A stretch of DNA of 64,000 nucleotides from Paraconexibacter algicola (GCF_003044185.1 NZ_PYYB01000003.1:399307-463306); one strand, 5' to 3'. Counted from the first letter of the stretch, positions 42,901 through 50,934 are shown. Numbers and translations are program-made. The notes: generated by a model from the sequence alone, not told the origin.

Positions 42901-43840
42901 CGCGGACACGCGCCTCGGGCTGCAGCAGCGGATCAGCGGCGTGACCGGCGAGGCGGCGATCCGGCAGCAGCTGGACCGCGCCGGGAGCGCGCTCGGGTCG
43001 CTCAGTGCGCGGCGGACCGAGCTCGTCCGGGCGCTCGACCGCGCGAAGGCGCTCGGGAACACGAAGGCGGTCAGCGAGCTCACGACGGCGCTGCGCGGCC
43101 TCGACGACCAGACCCTCGAGGTTCAGGCGTCGATGGCGGACCTCAACCGCGAGCTCAAGGACACGCAGCGCCAGCAGGTAGAGCAGGCGCTCGAGGCGCG
43201 CACCGCGAACGCGAGCGCCCGCCTGCAGCTGGCGCAGACCACGCAGGGCATGAGCGACGACGTCGAGGCGCTCCGCGGGAACGCGGACGCCGCCTACGCC
43301 GTCTACGCCGACGCCGTCGCGACGTTCGGCGCGGAGTCGACGCAGGCGATCACGGCGCTGACCGCGCTCCGCGGCACATGGACGGACCTCGCGCAGGGGA
43401 TGCGCGACCAGCAGTTGGAGGGCACGCGCGGCGCGCTCACGGCACTCGATCGCGAGCTCCTGCTCGCGCAGATCGACACGCCGGGGGACACGACGGACGA
43501 TCAGCGGATCGTCCGGGAGCGCCTGCGGATCGCGGAGGAGGCGCTCGCCGCGGCGCGCGCCGGCGGCGACACGGCGGCGATCGACGAGTTCGGTCCGCTC
43601 GTACTGCAGCTGCGCGAGGCGATCGAGGCGTTCGCGCAGCAGGCCGCGCAGTCGCAGACCGCGATGGAGGATCTCCTCCGGGAGATGCTCGCGCAGCGCG
43701 ACCAGGCGTTGCGGGTCGCGGCGACCGAGGGCGGCGTGCTCAAGCAGGCGATCGCGGACGCGGTCAGCGGCCAGATCGGCGGGCTGTTCGGTCTCGGCCA
43801 GCAGACCCCGTCGTTCGGCGGCGGCGGCGTCCGGCTCTAG
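39947..43840 (+). CDS. Tape measure protein with internal NlpC/P60 peptidase
   Basis: This 1297-residue protein sets tail length. It has a helical N-terminus, a TP901-type region (VASVSTLLNSG-like, LLTTAAQRVPAGI, FFAQVGMDGEEAFGVLLAGSTKG), and hydrophobic patches near residues 465-480. An NlpC/P60 domain lies at about 765-885, with Cys792 in YDCSGYVSKIL and His843 in RNAHTMIKL. The C-terminal 400 residues are long helices. The embedded peptidase probably opens peptidoglycan during DNA entry. A Gly/Arg-rich hinge precedes it. Confidence 0.92.
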   Translation: MARSRGVRIPIAGDPADLQKATGDAARSLEKLQKDGARALDELAKKSEGASLAQRRALLQVETAQDRAAAAVKRYGEDSIQARRAVLKYDEALDQVRRSSSEVESATDKAGSAADALGGKMGKGGKLAAGLLGTIGVAETLRTTLENALTVDRGQRDLGARLGLTPAQAKTAGKTAGRLYAKAYGENLGDVTRAVDAVVSSIRGMREATQADVERAAGQALNFARVFEVDVAEAVTSVSTLLNSGLAENSTQAFDLLTTAAQRVPAGIRDELLAATAEYSQFFAQVGMDGEEAFGVLLAGSTKGRIGIDKAADAVKEFTIRGTDLSTTSREAYKAIGLDAEDMSRKLLKGGREGQDATRKIADGLLGIKDPAKRSNEAIKLFGTPLEDLGTKNVPAFLRAISGAKTGMEGFAGASERIGTNLNGGPAAAIERFKRRVTKAFTDGFGSAIIAGEDAVSWVKDNWKTAIFIPGGLAGAMLLAFKTAFNAVRKPVADTTAFILRRFDNMLGGLTTFLSAAGRIPGIGGKFRAAARGIDEAREKLRATADAIQGVNDKKIKLRVDDKELLAALTSARSLRELATDSRFALSQRPRSGGRRGGRVGSLGFRAGGMVPVAVSSGERLRFPDGSWSTVPGARVAADNVDTAVPAGTEVYTDHGQQLLAMGASRSFALRMQRPHFARGGKVRLGQGYQGNATTAGFEAGLGGATGVGGSFLNELIAGTTGNRDVAPRAQVRATGPSTERGDGSGAGGFAKYGLTAGQATRARRMLGTATAIARKGMPYQYGGFGNPSYDCSGYVSKILAAGGIGNGRMVVAQGTGLYVHGRPGPGKYVTWGVRGSSGRNAHTMIKLGNRYFESGGGAGPGERRGWNGAFQMRHFPGFRKGGKVRSLNTLVDATARPSATDEGGTRAAFAALAKRLADSTRVSYDALARLVARVTTMAAKERRDGDKVDARRFDAVRNLARAEQGRRLAQPIVRLQATQDRLSRADTRLGLQQRISGVTGEAAIRQQLDRAGSALGSLSARRTELVRALDRAKALGNTKAVSELTTALRGLDDQTLEVQASMADLNRELKDTQRQQVEQALEARTANASARLQLAQTTQGMSDDVEALRGNADAAYAVYADAVATFGAESTQAITALTALRGTWTDLAQGMRDQQLEGTRGALTALDRELLLAQIDTPGDTTDDQRIVRERLRIAEEALAAARAGGDTAAIDEFGPLVLQLREAIEAFAQQAAQSQTAMEDLLREMLAQRDQALRVAATEGGVLKQAIADAVSGQIGGLFGLGQQTPSFGGGGVRL

Positions 43841-43858
43841 CTATCAAGGGGGGATTCT

Positions 43859-45946
43859 GTGAGCGACGTCATCACGTTCGACCCGGCCGACGAGCGCGCG
43901 GGGAACGCGCCGATCGTGGTCGACGGCCTGAACGGCTACTGGCTGCTCGGGCACGAGTACCCGTCCCCGCCCGTCGACACGCTGTTCGCCACCGGCCGGG
44001 ACGTCGAGGGCGGCGTGCCGCAGGACTCGCAGGTTGGCAACCGGCGCGTCAGCTTCAAGCTGCGCGTGCGGCAGAACACCGCGGCGCTCGCGCTCGCGAA
44101 GCTCGGCGACCTCGCCTCCTGGGTCGGCCGCGTCGCCGTCGACGGCGGCACCGTCCGCCGCACCGTGGGCGGGAAGTCGTTCACGTTCGACGTGCTCCGC
44201 GTGGAGAGCTACGAGCCGGAGTTCAACGACCGGCTGCTGCGGTCCGGTCGCGTCGACCTCTCGCTCGTCCTCGAGTGCGCCCCGTACGCGCGCCTCGCTC
44301 CGGTGACGCTCACGGACCGCGTCGAGACGACCAACCCCGAGCTCGTGTTCACCGAGTCGAGCATCCCGGGGGACGTGGCGGCGCTCGGCCGGCTCGTGAT
44401 CGACGAGGACGAAGGGGTCGATCAGCAGTGGGTGGTCGTCGGGGTCGAGCAGTCGGGGTATCAGGCGGCGACCGCCGCGACGACGTCGGCGCTCGCCTAC
44501 GCCGCCACGGCGCTGACGCCGCAGGGCGGCGCCGTGACCGCGGCCGGCGCGTCCGGTGCGTTCGGCACGCTCTTGAACGTCGTCAAGATCGCGGCGACCC
44601 CGTCCTCGCCCGGGAGCATGCTCTCCGGCCAGCTGGTCGGCGGCGGCGCGTACCTCTCGCACGTCGGCACGTTCCGCGTCTTCGCGCGGGTCTACCGGCC
44701 GACGACGAACACCAAGGCGCAGTTCATCGCGCTCGAGTGGGGCGAGGGCGACTTCCGCCGGTTCTCCCGTAACGCGACGGTCGAACTGCCGACCGTGACC
44801 GCCGGTACCTGGGAGATCGTCGATCTCGGGCTCGTGTCGCTGAGTCGCGCGTCGCAGGGCACGCAGCGCTGGGAACCGCGCGTGCTGACGTGGTCGGAGA
44901 ACCCGGACAACGTCCTCGAGATCAACCGGCTCTGGTTCGTGCCCGTCACCGACGGCTACGCGGAGCTCGCCGGCAACCAGACCATCTCGGCCCCGACCGT
45001 GTTCAGCGCGCGCGACGACTTCAACCAGACGGCGGGCGCCCTGAACGGCAAGGCGCTCACGGTCGGCGGGACGTGGACGACCTACGGCGACACGGACGAC
45101 CTGCAGGTGTCCGGTTCGAGCACCGTCACGCGCGCCGTCGGCTCCGACACGACCGGCGCGGGCGGCACGCCCGGCGGATTCTCGGGCCGGATCGCGTACC
45201 CGTCGGGCGCTACGTCGATGACGTCGTGCGCGGTGCAGATCACGTTCCGCCGCGAGCATCTCGCTGCGGGCAACTACCCGGGCGCGAACTACATGGTGAT
45301 CGCGCGCCGCAGCGCGTCGAATACGTTCGCCTACGTCCGGCTGAACTACTCCAACAACGGCGGCCCGATCTTCTTGTTCGCGGGCTACTTCAACGCGGGC
45401 GTCGCTGGGGACCTGCTCGCTCCGATCGGCCCGCTGCCCTATGACCTACTCGTCACCGACTTGACGGTCCGGTTCGTGGCGCTCGCCAACGGCTACTGCG
45501 CGTACTACTACGGCGTCAACGCAGACTCGCTCGTGCTTGGCGCGGAGGGGTACAGCGCGGCGCTCGCGACCGGCGGACCGCTGGCGTCCGGTGCTCCCGG
45601 TTTCGCGGACCTCGGGGGCGCCGCGAGCGACGCGAACGTCCGCCGGGTCTACGACAAGTTCGCGGCGTGGGCGCCGCCCGCGGACGCCGCCGTGTTCGCG
45701 TCGCAGTCGCTCGAGCACCGGCACGACCGCGCGATCCGCGAGGACCCCGCCGGCGTCGCATGGTCCGACGTGAGCACGTTCACCGGGGACCGCCTCCTCA
45801 TCCCCTGCACCGGCCGCGAGAACCGGCCCGTCCGCATCTTCGTCAAGGCGTCCCGGAACCGGCCCGGCGAGGGCGCCGACGCCGGGATCGACAACCTAAG
45901 CGCCCGGCTCACCGTGACCCCCCGAACCCTCGTCGTCCCGGAGTAG
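43859..45946 (+). CDS. Distal tail protein with inserted carbohydrate-binding-like domain
   Basis: This 695-residue protein has an N-terminal 150 residues matching a distal tail protein (NRRVSFKLRVRQNTAALALA, FDVLRVESYEPEFNDRLL). A middle domain (DDFNQTAGALNGKALTVGGTW to about residue 590) has the opening typical of LamG or jelly-roll sugar-binding modules. The end (IFVKASRNRPGEG... TVTPRTLVVPE) returns to the distal-tail fold. AAGGGGGG precedes GTG 43859. Host surface binding is likely. Confidence 0.7.
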   Translation: MSDVITFDPADERAGNAPIVVDGLNGYWLLGHEYPSPPVDTLFATGRDVEGGVPQDSQVGNRRVSFKLRVRQNTAALALAKLGDLASWVGRVAVDGGTVRRTVGGKSFTFDVLRVESYEPEFNDRLLRSGRVDLSLVLECAPYARLAPVTLTDRVETTNPELVFTESSIPGDVAALGRLVIDEDEGVDQQWVVVGVEQSGYQAATAATTSALAYAATALTPQGGAVTAAGASGAFGTLLNVVKIAATPSSPGSMLSGQLVGGGAYLSHVGTFRVFARVYRPTTNTKAQFIALEWGEGDFRRFSRNATVELPTVTAGTWEIVDLGLVSLSRASQGTQRWEPRVLTWSENPDNVLEINRLWFVPVTDGYAELAGNQTISAPTVFSARDDFNQTAGALNGKALTVGGTWTTYGDTDDLQVSGSSTVTRAVGSDTTGAGGTPGGFSGRIAYPSGATSMTSCAVQITFRREHLAAGNYPGANYMVIARRSASNTFAYVRLNYSNNGGPIFLFAGYFNAGVAGDLLAPIGPLPYDLLVTDLTVRFVALANGYCAYYYGVNADSLVLGAEGYSAALATGGPLASGAPGFADLGGAASDANVRRVYDKFAAWAPPADAAVFASQSLEHRHDRAIREDPAGVAWSDVSTFTGDRLLIPCTGRENRPVRIFVKASRNRPGEGADAGIDNLSARLTVTPRTLVVPE

Positions 45947-45950
45947 CAGC

Positions 45951-47615
45951 GTGCCGCCGTTCCTCCCCGACACGCGCCTCGCGATGACCGTCCGGTTCCC
46001 CGACGGGCAGACGTTCCGATGGGGACCCGACGAGCCGCGCGCCCGCGACATCCCCCAGGACATCGGGTTCAGCACGAGCATCCCCGGCGCCGGGTTCAAG
46101 ACGGCGGGCTGCTCGCTGCTGCGCGGCGCCGGGGAGGCGTACCCGGATCAGCGGCTGCTCGCCGACGTCGACCTGTACGGGGCGGGCGGGCAGACGGCGT
46201 GGCAGGGGCGGCTCGCGGAGTTCCCGCTCGACCACGGCGAGTCGTACGGCGTGCAGCCGGGGGCGGTCGGATGGTCGTCGCATCTCGAGGACGACCCGTC
46301 GTTCCGCGAGATCTACCGCGACACCGACCTCAGCAGGTGGCAGGGACCGAGCGTCCAGCGCCGCCGCAGCCTGATCGCCGCGCTGACGTTCACCGACCCG
46401 GGCCGGCAGACGTTCGACCCGGCGACCGGCTCCCCCGCGTTCGTGCAGACCGTCGGCCCGCAGGCGTCCGGGCCGCCCGGCCCGCTGGCCGACGCGTGGT
46501 ACGACGCGCGCGGCATCGCGCTCGGCAGCCTCTACTACGCGTGGCGGCGCGGCGTCGGACTCGACAACACGAACGCGAACTACACATGGCAGGCGGGCCT
46601 CGCCTCCGACGACATCGCCACCAGCAACAACCTGTCCGGCAACCTGCGCGCCGCCGGTCCCGGCGCCGGCACCGTCACCACGAGCGGCGTGGCGAAGTAC
46701 TGGGCGAACGTCAACATCTTCTACAACGCGACGACCGGGCTCGGGGCCGCGTACGACCTCGAGTGGACGAAGCTCGCCGTCTACGGCACGCACGGCCTAG
46801 CCCTGCGCGGCACCGAACCCGACGCCGGGTTCTACCTCTCCGACATCATCGGCAACATCGTCACGCGCGGCGCGCCGCTGCTCAACGTGCCCGCCGGGAA
46901 CGTCGAGACCAACACGACGCTCGTGCAGCAACTCGCGTTCCTCGACCCGATTAAGCCCGCCGACGCGATCGCGCGCGTCAACGCGCTCGCGTTCTGGGAG
47001 TGGGGCGTCTACGACGACCGCGCGTTCTTCTTCCGCCGCCCCGACCCCGACCGGCTCTGCTGGCGCGCCCGGCGCAGCGACGGCGCCGCCCTCCGGCTCG
47101 AGGGCGACACGATCGACCAGGTCGTCAACGGGGCGCTCGTCACCTACACCGACGCGCAGACCGGGCGCCGGCAGATCGTCGGCCCCCCGGGCACCCCGAA
47201 CGTCGACGCGACCGACCCGCTCCTCGCCGACACCAGCGCCACGAACCCGGTCAACGCGGCGGGCATCCCCCGCAAGCTCGCCGACCTCCAACTCGGGGAC
47301 CCCGCCACCCTCAGCGGCGCGGTCGCGATCGGCGCCGCGTTCCTCGCCGAGCGCAACCTCGCCCGCCGGGCCGGCACCATGACCGTCAAGGGTCACGTCC
47401 TGCACCCCACCCGTGGGATGCGGCCAGCGTGGGAGGTCCGCGCCGGCGACTGGATCACCATGACCGACGACGACACCGACGTGCCGCGCCGGATCGTCGA
47501 CACGAGCTACCAGCACTCGACGCGCACGAACACGCTCACGCTGAACAACGCGAGCAACAAGCTCGACGCGATCCTCGAGCGCCTGAACATCGCCCTGAAC
47601 GGGATCATCGGATGA
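45951..47615 (+). CDS. Minor tail / tail-tip protein
   Basis: This 554-residue protein starts with TVRFPDGQTFRWGPDEPRA and contains DIGFSTSIPGAGFKTAGCSL, FLDPIKPADAIARVNALAFW and VEVRAGDWITMTDDDTD-like sequence near the end. The order after the distal tail protein suggests the tail-associated (Tal/gp29-like) component, which would join the baseplate hub. No lysin domain is visible in it. Confidence 0.65.
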   Translation: MPPFLPDTRLAMTVRFPDGQTFRWGPDEPRARDIPQDIGFSTSIPGAGFKTAGCSLLRGAGEAYPDQRLLADVDLYGAGGQTAWQGRLAEFPLDHGESYGVQPGAVGWSSHLEDDPSFREIYRDTDLSRWQGPSVQRRRSLIAALTFTDPGRQTFDPATGSPAFVQTVGPQASGPPGPLADAWYDARGIALGSLYYAWRRGVGLDNTNANYTWQAGLASDDIATSNNLSGNLRAAGPGAGTVTTSGVAKYWANVNIFYNATTGLGAAYDLEWTKLAVYGTHGLALRGTEPDAGFYLSDIIGNIVTRGAPLLNVPAGNVETNTTLVQQLAFLDPIKPADAIARVNALAFWEWGVYDDRAFFFRRPDPDRLCWRARRSDGAALRLEGDTIDQVVNGALVTYTDAQTGRRQIVGPPGTPNVDATDPLLADTSATNPVNAAGIPRKLADLQLGDPATLSGAVAIGAAFLAERNLARRAGTMTVKGHVLHPTRGMRPAWEVRAGDWITMTDDDTDVPRRIVDTSYQHSTRTNTLTLNNASNKLDAILERLNIALNGIIG

Positions 47616-47668
47616 CTCCCGCACCGTCCTTCCCCACGCCAGCGCACCTGACCCGGAGGACCCTGTGA
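47612..47668 (+). CDS. Possible 18-residue coupling peptide
   Basis: ATG overlaps the previous TGA and the frame ends at 47668, directly before the GTG of the holin-like gene. It encodes MTPAPSFPTPAHLTRRTL. It may serve to carry ribosomes to the next start. There is no independent support. Confidence 0.25.
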   Translation: MTPAPSFPTPAHLTRRTL

Positions 47669-47890
47669 GTGCCCACGCCACGCCGACCCGAGCGCCCGGA
47701 CCGCTGGGCGACCCTCTACCCCCGTGCCGTGCAGACCGTCGGGCTGCTCGGCGCGATTCACGAGATCGCGATCAGCCGGGAGGACCGGCCGTTCGTGCTG
47801 CTGTTCGTTGCCGCTCTGCTGCTCGGCATGGAAGGGCTGCGGGCGTTCGCGCTCCGCGGCGGCGGGGAGGGCTCGGATGACCCCTCCTGA
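47669..47890 (+). CDS. Small phage membrane protein, lysis region
   Basis: This 73-residue protein has a hydrophobic span (PFVLLFVAALLLGMEGLRA) and a short first part VQTVGLLGAIHEIAIS. It could be a second holin or a holin partner. GTG 47669 is chosen because the other frame at 47665 lacks membrane character. It overlaps the next gene by 14 nt. Confidence 0.6.
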   Translation: MPTPRRPERPDRWATLYPRAVQTVGLLGAIHEIAISREDRPFVLLFVAALLLGMEGLRAFALRGGGEGSDDPS

Positions 47891-48185
47891 GCACCCGCGC
47901 CGCCGGCGCACCGACCGCAGCCGGGCCGCGCGCGCCGCCCACTGGATCGCCTGGCGGTTTCAGGCGATCGTCACCACGTTCATGTGCCTGTCCGCGGTCG
48001 CGTTCGGCGCGCTCGGCCTCGCGATCTACTCGCAGAAGTCCGCGACCGACCGTGCCGCGAGCGAGCTCTGCGACCGCGCCCAGAGGTTCGGGCACCTGAA
48101 CCTCGAGGAGCACCGTCAGATCGGCGTCTACAAGCCGGAGGATCTCCGCGACTTCGAGCGGACGATCCCCCAGGACTGCCCGTAG
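47877..48185 (+). CDS. Small membrane protein, lysis region (possible holin or spanin partner)
   Basis: This 102-residue protein has a basic N-terminus, one transmembrane segment (IVTTFMCLSAVAFGALGLAI) and a charged C-terminal helix (DRAASELCDRAQRFGHLNLEE). Type II topology with an external helix could fit a spanin-like or holin-associated role. It lies just before the endolysin. Confidence 0.5.
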   Translation: MTPPEHPRRRRTDRSRAARAAHWIAWRFQAIVTTFMCLSAVAFGALGLAIYSQKSATDRAASELCDRAQRFGHLNLEEHRQIGVYKPEDLRDFERTIPQDCP

Positions 48186-48250
48186 ACGTCCCGCCCCGCG
48201 CAGCCCCGCGCGCCGGGGCCGCGCTCATCACGACCCCGAGGAGGGTCCCC

Positions 48251-48922
48251 ATGTCCGTGCTGTCCCGCTGGAAGGCGCGCCTGCGCGTGCGCCGCAACCT
48301 TCTCCGCGCCGCCCGCCGGCGCCACGAGGCGAACCCGACCCCCGAGAGCCGCCGGGTCATCGACGACCGCAAGGAGCAGGTCGCGTACGCCGAGCGCGTC
48401 GTCGAGCGCCACGACCGCGACGACCGCCCCCGGATCGTGAACCTCGACCTCAAGCCCCGGGAGGGGTCGCAGCTGTCGCCCCAGGGCACGCTGCGCGCCG
48501 TCACCGGCCACTACACCGCCGGACCGGTCGACCAGACCGACGAGCAGTGCGAGGCGCTCCTGCGCGGCTACGACCGCGCGCACAAGGCGAAGGGCTGGAC
48601 CATGCTCGGGTACGCGTTCGCGATCAGCCGCGCGGGCACGATCTACCTCGGCCGGCCTGCCACCGCGATCGGCGCGCACGTCCTGAACCAGAACAGCGGG
48701 AACGTCGGGATCGTCTGCAACGGCACGACCGGGGACCGGCCGACCGCGGCGCAGGCCCGCTCGCTGCGATGGCTCCTCGCGAACGCGCATACGGACGCGC
48801 TCCCGAAGGCGTGGCGCGTCGACCTCCGCGGCCTCCCGGTCAAGGGGCACAACGACTGGATGGCGACCGCCTGCCCGGGGTCGTTCAAGCGCATGTACAC
48901 GAGCAAGGGGACGAAGCGATGA
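48251..48922 (+). CDS. Endolysin, N-acetylmuramoyl-L-alanine amidase (PGRP/Amidase_2)
   Basis: This 223-residue protein has a basic N-terminal 60 residues (possible wall or membrane contact), then an amidase_2 fold. TGHYTAGP holds the first zinc His, then YAFAISRAGTIYLGR, and KGHNDWMATACPG holds the second His and Cys. It cleaves the bond between the sugar strand and the peptide. GAGGAGGG precedes ATG 48251. The holin gene overlaps its stop (ATGA). Confidence 0.88.
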   Translation: MSVLSRWKARLRVRRNLLRAARRRHEANPTPESRRVIDDRKEQVAYAERVVERHDRDDRPRIVNLDLKPREGSQLSPQGTLRAVTGHYTAGPVDQTDEQCEALLRGYDRAHKAKGWTMLGYAFAISRAGTIYLGRPATAIGAHVLNQNSGNVGIVCNGTTGDRPTAAQARSLRWLLANAHTDALPKAWRVDLRGLPVKGHNDWMATACPGSFKRMYTSKGTKR

Positions 48923-49140
48923 GCACCGCGCGGAGCACCGCGCGCACCCGCCCCGCGGAGACCGCCGCGACGTTCGGCGCGCTCGTCACCGCGACCGCGT
49001 ACGCGATCGGCCTGTCCGCCGAGTGGATCGCCGTCGCCGGCATCCTCGCCGGGCTCGCCCCCGGCGCCGTCACGTTCATCGTCGCGAACGGCGGCGTGCG
49101 CGAAGTCGCCGCCCGCCTCTGGCGCGGAGCGCGCGCATGA
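48919..49140 (+). CDS. Holin
   Basis: This 73-residue protein has two hydrophobic segments (FGALVTATAYAIGLSAEWIA and VAGILAGLAPGAVTFIVA) and a basic C-terminus (LWRGARA), a class II holin pattern. It sits right after the endolysin, coupled by ATGA. Confidence 0.75.
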   Translation: MSTARSTARTRPAETAATFGALVTATAYAIGLSAEWIAVAGILAGLAPGAVTFIVANGGVREVAARLWRGARA

Positions 49141-49388
49141 GCGCTCCCCCCACCGGCCGGGACGCGCCGCCGCGCGTCGAGGAGCTCGCCGCGCTCTGCG
49201 TCGGCGGCATGATCGCCGCCGGCGTCGACCTCGTCGAACGGCTCCGGTCGCTCGGCGTCGAGCCGACGATCGACAAGCTCGTCGCGATCGCCGTCCCGAC
49301 CCGCCGGATCGGATGCGAGGCGTTCGACCGCCTCGCCGACGCGCTCGCCGCCGCCGTGTCGCTGCGCGAGCTCGACGAGGAGCCGTGA
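49137..49388 (+). CDS. Phage hypothetical protein after holin
   Basis: This is an 83-residue helical protein with LAALCVGGMIAAGVDLVERL, mildly hydrophobic but not a clear membrane span. It is ATGA-coupled to the holin. Function unknown. Confidence 0.5.
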   Translation: MSAPPTGRDAPPRVEELAALCVGGMIAAGVDLVERLRSLGVEPTIDKLVAIAVPTRRIGCEAFDRLADALAAAVSLRELDEEP

Positions 49389-49549
49389 CCCGCCTCGAGT
49401 TCGTCGCCGACCGACTCCGCGTCGAGTTCTGCCGCCTGCGGCACGTCCCCGCGCCGTTGCGCTGGGACCAGCTGCAGCCGTCGGAGCGGTCGCAGTGGTT
49501 GCGGCTCGCGTCGGCCGCGCTCGACGCGGACTGCGCCTGGCGCCCATAG
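49385..49549 (+). CDS. Small phage protein, last of the late operon
   Basis: This 54-residue protein has a GTG start overlapping the previous TGA. RLEFVADRLRVEFCRLRHV and WDQLQPSERSQWLRLASAAL look like two helices. Two hairpins follow within 35 nt. Confidence 0.5.
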   Translation: MTRLEFVADRLRVEFCRLRHVPAPLRWDQLQPSERSQWLRLASAALDADCAWRP

Positions 49550-49550
49550 C

Positions 49551-49573
49551 CTGCACCCCGCCCCCGGGTGCAG
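49551..49573 (+). terminator. First terminator hairpin of the late operon
   Basis: CTGCACCC (49551-49558) pairs with GGGTGCAG (49566-49573), loop 7 nt, starting 1 nt after the last late gene. Confidence 0.7.
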
Positions 49574-49580
49574 TTCCCCC

Positions 49581-49618
49581 CGAGCCCCGTTCGACCCCTA
49601 GTGGTCGGGCGGGGCTCG
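49581..49618. terminator. Second, nested terminator between convergent transcripts
   Basis: CGAGCCCCG pairs with CGGGGCTCG, and inside it CGACC pairs with GGTCG. T-rich sequence follows (TCGTCGTCGTTCT). It lies between the late operon and the leftward lipoprotein gene and can act both ways. Confidence 0.8.
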
Positions 49619-49626
49619 TCGTCGTT

Positions 49627-50004
49627 CTAGGGCAGGTCGCCGCGGGCGCGCGCGCAGAGCTCGTCGTCCGCGGGCAGGCTAGCCCCGCACTCGTCGAGGA
49701 TCGTCTGAATCTCGCGGCGGGCGCGCGAGCAGACCGCGGCGGGAACGTCCCCACGGTCCGGCGTGCTGCAGCGCGTTCGCAGCAGCTGCGCAACGCGAAG
49801 CGACATGGCACGGTCCGGCCCTCGATCACCGCCGGCGAACTCGTCGGCCTCGCGCTCCGCGACGGCGACGATCGCCGGATCGGCAGTCGCTGACGGAGAT
49901 GGCGACGGCGACGCCGTCTCCTCCCCGCACCCAGCGGCGAGCAATGTCACCCCGCACCCGGCGAGTCCGAGCGCAAGAAGTCCTGCAAGAACAGGTGTTC
50001 GCAT
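49627..50004 (-). CDS. Prophage-encoded lipoprotein
   Basis: This 125-residue protein has a short basic start (MRTPV), a hydrophobic core and the lipobox LAGC at Cys17 (a second candidate at Cys26), then a Ser-Pro linker SPSPSPSATADP. The mature part has cysteine-containing helices (RTRCSTPDRGDVPAAVCSRA, ECGASLP). ATG 50004 is preferred; a longer in-frame start at 50139 lacks sense. Genes in this place are often expressed in the lysogen, so a superinfection-exclusion or surface role is plausible. Confidence 0.7.
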   Translation of the reverse strand: MRTPVLAGLLALGLAGCGVTLLAAGCGEETASPSPSPSATADPAIVAVAEREADEFAGGDRGPDRAMSLRVAQLLRTRCSTPDRGDVPAAVCSRARREIQTILDECGASLPADDELCARARGDLP

Positions 50005-50130
50005 GTTCTGTCCGATGGTCGTGTTCAAGTAGGTCGCCTCACGGCTCTCGCAGCGAGGCGCATCCGGCAGTGAGGGCATCCCCAGCGGTGTCGACGGAGA
50101 TGGCACCTCGGAGGTCCGGGAGAGAGTCCC

Positions 50131-50337
50131 ATGCAGCATCCCCTGATGCGACTCGTCGTCGGCGAGGCAGCATCCGTCATCGACGGCGACGACGTGCTCG
50201 CGGAGGTCGCGGCGATCATCGCTGACCGCCTCCCCCAGGTCGCGCCGAACGATCCACAGCGCGGAGTTCTTGAAGCTCTCGCGTGTGTCGCGCGGTCGTC
50301 GCGAGCAGATGCGCCATCCCGGCGCGAAGCTCGCTGA
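50131..50337 (+). CDS. Doubtful small open frame opposite the repressor end
   Basis: This 68-residue frame (LVVGEAASVIDGDDVLAEV...) overlaps the leftward repressor by 122 nt on the other strand. GGGAGAGAG lies upstream. It may be a shadow. The region 50005-50130 shows no other gene. Confidence 0.25.
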   Translation: MQHPLMRLVVGEAASVIDGDDVLAEVAAIIADRLPQVAPNDPQRGVLEALACVARSSRADAPSRREAR

Positions 50338-50596
50338 GGACGTCCTCGACGTGAGCGCTCGGCGGCTCGGCGGCCTTCATGGCGTCGAGCCCGTCGAGCG
50401 CGAACCGCTCCGGCATCCCCGAGATCGCAGCGGCACGACGTAGGACGTCGTCGCTGGCGCGGGTGGCGCCGGACGTCCGGAACAGGTTCCGCGCGGACGG
50501 CTCTTCGAGTCCCAACGCCTCGATGAAGGCGCCTTGATTCATCAGCGACCAGCCCTGCATGGCCCGCATCCGGCGTGCGCTCTCGTCCGGTGTCAC
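50216..50596 (-). CDS. Probable immunity repressor, HTH-like
   Basis: This 126-residue leftward protein stands between a lipoprotein and a divergent Cro-like gene, the usual immunity layout. NQGAFIEALGLEEPSARNLFRTSG is cut here to its idea: AFIEALGLEEPSARNLFR looks like an HTH with recognition helix, followed by SDDVLRRAAAISGMPERF. The C-terminal half could form a dimer helix (VLSELRAGMAHLLATTARH). The start is taken as GTG 50596; longer forms have poor support. No protease-type domain is present. Confidence 0.6.
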   Translation of the reverse strand: MTPDESARRMRAMQGWSLMNQGAFIEALGLEEPSARNLFRTSGATRASDDVLRRAAAISGMPERFALDGLDAMKAAEPPSAHVEDVLSELRAGMAHLLATTARHTRELQELRAVDRSARPGGGGQR

Positions 50597-50610
50597 GCCC
50601 CGATCGTATG

Positions 50611-50680
50611 CGCAGATTTGCGCCGCCAGCGCGCAATGTCGCACAAATCCGCACAGGCTCGCGCATATGTGCTAGCGTTC
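50611..50680. promoter_or_regulatory. Immunity operator region
   Basis: TTGCGC (50618-50623) and GCGCAA (50631-50636) form an inverted repeat. GCGCATATGTGC (50661-50672) is a near-palindrome. Further GCACA steps (50641, 50651) and ACGCAA (50681) share the G-C-R-C-A core. The region separates the leftward repressor from the rightward early genes. TAGCGT (50673-50678) could be the -10 for rightward transcription. Confidence 0.5.
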
Positions 50681-50685
50681 ACGCA

Positions 50686-50934
50686 ATGACGCGAACTCAC
50701 GCAAAATCGCGCGGCCGGGCACTGCGGGTGAACCGCCTGCTCATCGAGCACCGCCTCGACGCCGGCATGACGCCCAACGACCTCGCCAAGCGAGCAGGGA
50801 TCAGCGGCAACACCGTCCGAGCCGCCGAGCGCGGCGAGTACGTCGACCCGCGCAGCCAGCGCGCGATCGCCTGCGCGCTCCAGGCGACCCGCGTTGTCCT
50901 CTTCCCCTTCGAGCGCCAGCGGGAGGCCGCATGA
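50686..50934 (+). CDS. Cro-like HTH protein (XRE family)
   Basis: This 82-residue protein has MTPNDLAKRAGISGNTVRAAE as a clean XRE helix-turn-helix, followed by QRAIACALQATRVVLFPFE. It begins directly at the operator region and heads the early operon, the place of Cro. Its stop overlaps the next ATG. Confidence 0.8.
   Translation: MTRTHAKSRGRALRVNRLLIEHRLDAGMTPNDLAKRAGISGNTVRAAERGEYVDPRSQRAIACALQATRVVLFPFERQREAA

Noticed and set aside
47665..47880. Alternative frame in the lysis region starting at 47665
   Set aside because: It is Arg/Pro/Ala-rich without family traits, while the 47669 frame encodes a clear membrane segment.
50025..50666. 213-residue minus-strand frame over the repressor
   Set aside because: Its sequence is Arg-rich shadow in another phase. 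The 50216-50596 frame has HTH character and fits the immunity layout.
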